A stretch of DNA of 5,303 nucleotides from Betaproteobacteria bacterium. Its GTDB lineage: Bacteria > Pseudomonadota > Gammaproteobacteria > Burkholderiales > SG8-41. How positions within the stretch are numbered: position 1 is the first letter of the stretch; every line of letters starts with the position of its first letter. The translations under genes and the position numbers were made by a program. The notes beneath the pieces were generated by a model, which ran no database searches, had not been told where the DNA came from, and was given only the letters and a program-made list of their open reading frames with translations. This document shows, piece by piece, positions 4,547 to 5,303 of the stretch. Where the stretch lies: contig JAQGNC010000671.1 of the NCBI GenBank assembly GCA_028292065.1, positions 1 to 5,303 of the forward strand. Direction: 5' to 3'.

Positions 4547-5303
4547 TGCTCGCCATCCTGCGTCGCGCGGCTCAGGCCGCGGCGCTGCTCTTCGTCGCAT
4601 ACGCCGCGCTGGCGCAGGCCCCGGTTCCTGCGCTGACCTCGCGTGTGACCGATCTCGCCGGCGCGCTCACCACTGAGCAGCGCAACGCGCTCGAAGAGCG
4701 TCTGGCGGCATTCGAAAGCCGCAAAGGCTCGCAGATCGCGGTCCTGCTCGTGCCGACGACCGAGCCCGAGGCGATCGAGCAGTTCGCGATCCGCGTCGCG
4801 GAGCAGTGGAAAGTCGGCCGTAAAGGCGTGGACGACGGCGCGATACTCGTCGTCGCGGTCAAGGACCGCGCGCTGCGCATCGAAGTCGGCTACGGCCTCG
4901 AAGGCGCGCTTCCCGACGCGGTCGCCAAGCGCATCATCGCCGAAGACATCGTCCCGCACTTCAAGCGCGGCGACCTGTACGGCGGCGTCAACGCCGGGGT
5001 GAGCCGCATGATCGGCGTCGCCGAAGGCGAAGCCCTGCCGGCGCCGCAGCGCGGCCGATCGGGCGCCAGCGACGGCGGCGGGTTCGAAGGCCTGCTCATG
5101 ATCGGATTCATGCTCGTGTTCGTCGTGGGCGGCATCGTGCGCGCGGTCTTCGGCCGCTTCCTGGGCTCCGGCGTCATCGGCGCGATCGGCGGTGTCGCGG
5201 GCTGGCTGATGCTCGGCTCGATCGCGATGGGCGTGGTCGTCGCGGTCGTCGCGTTGGTCCTCAGCCTGATGGGCGGAATGGCCGGGCTCGGAGGCGCAAG
5301 ACA
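4546..5303 (+). CDS. TPM-domain (YgcG family) membrane protein, 3' end missing
   Basis: Reading from the ATG at 4546 the frame stays open to the window edge, giving 252 residues without a stop. Residues 1-23 look like a cleavable signal peptide ending ALA-QA. Residues about 33-155 are a TPM domain: VTDLAGALT (34-42), an amphipathic helix, SQIAVLLVPTTEPEAIEQFA, WKVGRKGVDDGAILVVA with Asp96-Asp97, and RIEVGYGLEGALPDA (112-126). A short polar Gly/Ser/Arg linker follows, then two hydrophobic stretches (about 183-198 and 209-240) that probably span the membrane, placing the TPM domain in the periplasm. Family members usually end in a Gly-rich tail, and GGMAGLGGA at the right edge may be its beginning. 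TPM domains have been linked to phosphatase activity and photosystem repair in plants; the bacterial function is unclear. Pairing with lemA is a widely conserved arrangement and suggests a joint envelope role. Confidence 0.92.
   Translation, partial: MLAILRRAAQAAALLFVAYAALAQAPVPALTSRVTDLAGALTTEQRNALEERLAAFESRKGSQIAVLLVPTTEPEAIEQFAIRVAEQWKVGRKGVDDGAILVVAVKDRALRIEVGYGLEGALPDAVAKRIIAEDIVPHFKRGDLYGGVNAGVSRMIGVAEGEALPAPQRGRSGASDGGGFEGLLMIGFMLVFVVGGIVRAVFGRFLGSGVIGAIGGVAGWLMLGSIAMGVVVAVVALVLSLMGGMAGLGGAR

Overview
The window looks like chromosomal DNA from a high-GC betaproteobacterium, probably Burkholderiales or a related uncultured lineage. The clues are a Bug/TctC-type periplasmic binding protein (a family greatly expanded in that group), the compact order tsaB-rimI-type 4 uracil-DNA glycosylase, a glycosylase with a long Ala/Pro N-terminal linker, and strong GC bias at third codon positions. 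This assignment is an inference from gene content.

Layout. (1) 1-429, plus strand: C-terminal 142 residues of a Bug-family solute-binding protein, cut by the left edge. (2) 430-614: convergent intergenic gap filled by a long imperfect inverted repeat of 9-bp units enclosing an 11-bp purine-rich tandem repeat. (3) 615-1691, minus strand: NAD-dependent beta-decarboxylating dehydrogenase of the tartrate/D-malate type. (4) 1692-1816: divergent intergenic region with a GC palindrome and a possible -10 box. (5) 1817-3787, plus strand: overlapping operon tsaB-rimI-uracil-DNA glycosylase. The glycosylase carries an in-frame palindromic repeat array in its N-terminal linker. (6) 3788-3871: AT-richer gap with a second inverted repeat made of heptamers. 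(7) 3872 to the right edge, plus strand: lemA, then a TPM-domain membrane protein overlapping it by one base and cut by the right edge.

How the genes work together. tsaB (t6A tRNA modification), rimI (ribosomal protein N-terminal acetylation) and the glycosylase (uracil repair) form a translationally coupled housekeeping unit whose products do not share one pathway. lemA and the TPM gene form a second, conserved cell-envelope pair. The binding protein and the dehydrogenase could both concern carboxylic acids, but they are convergent and not one operon.

I see no new multi-gene system here: no defence genes, mobile-element genes, CRISPR array or RNA genes. The most unusual content is the small repeats. 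Three unrelated inverted-repeat families lie within 3.5 kb, one of them translated as part of a DNA repair enzyme and one overlapping that enzyme's stop codon.
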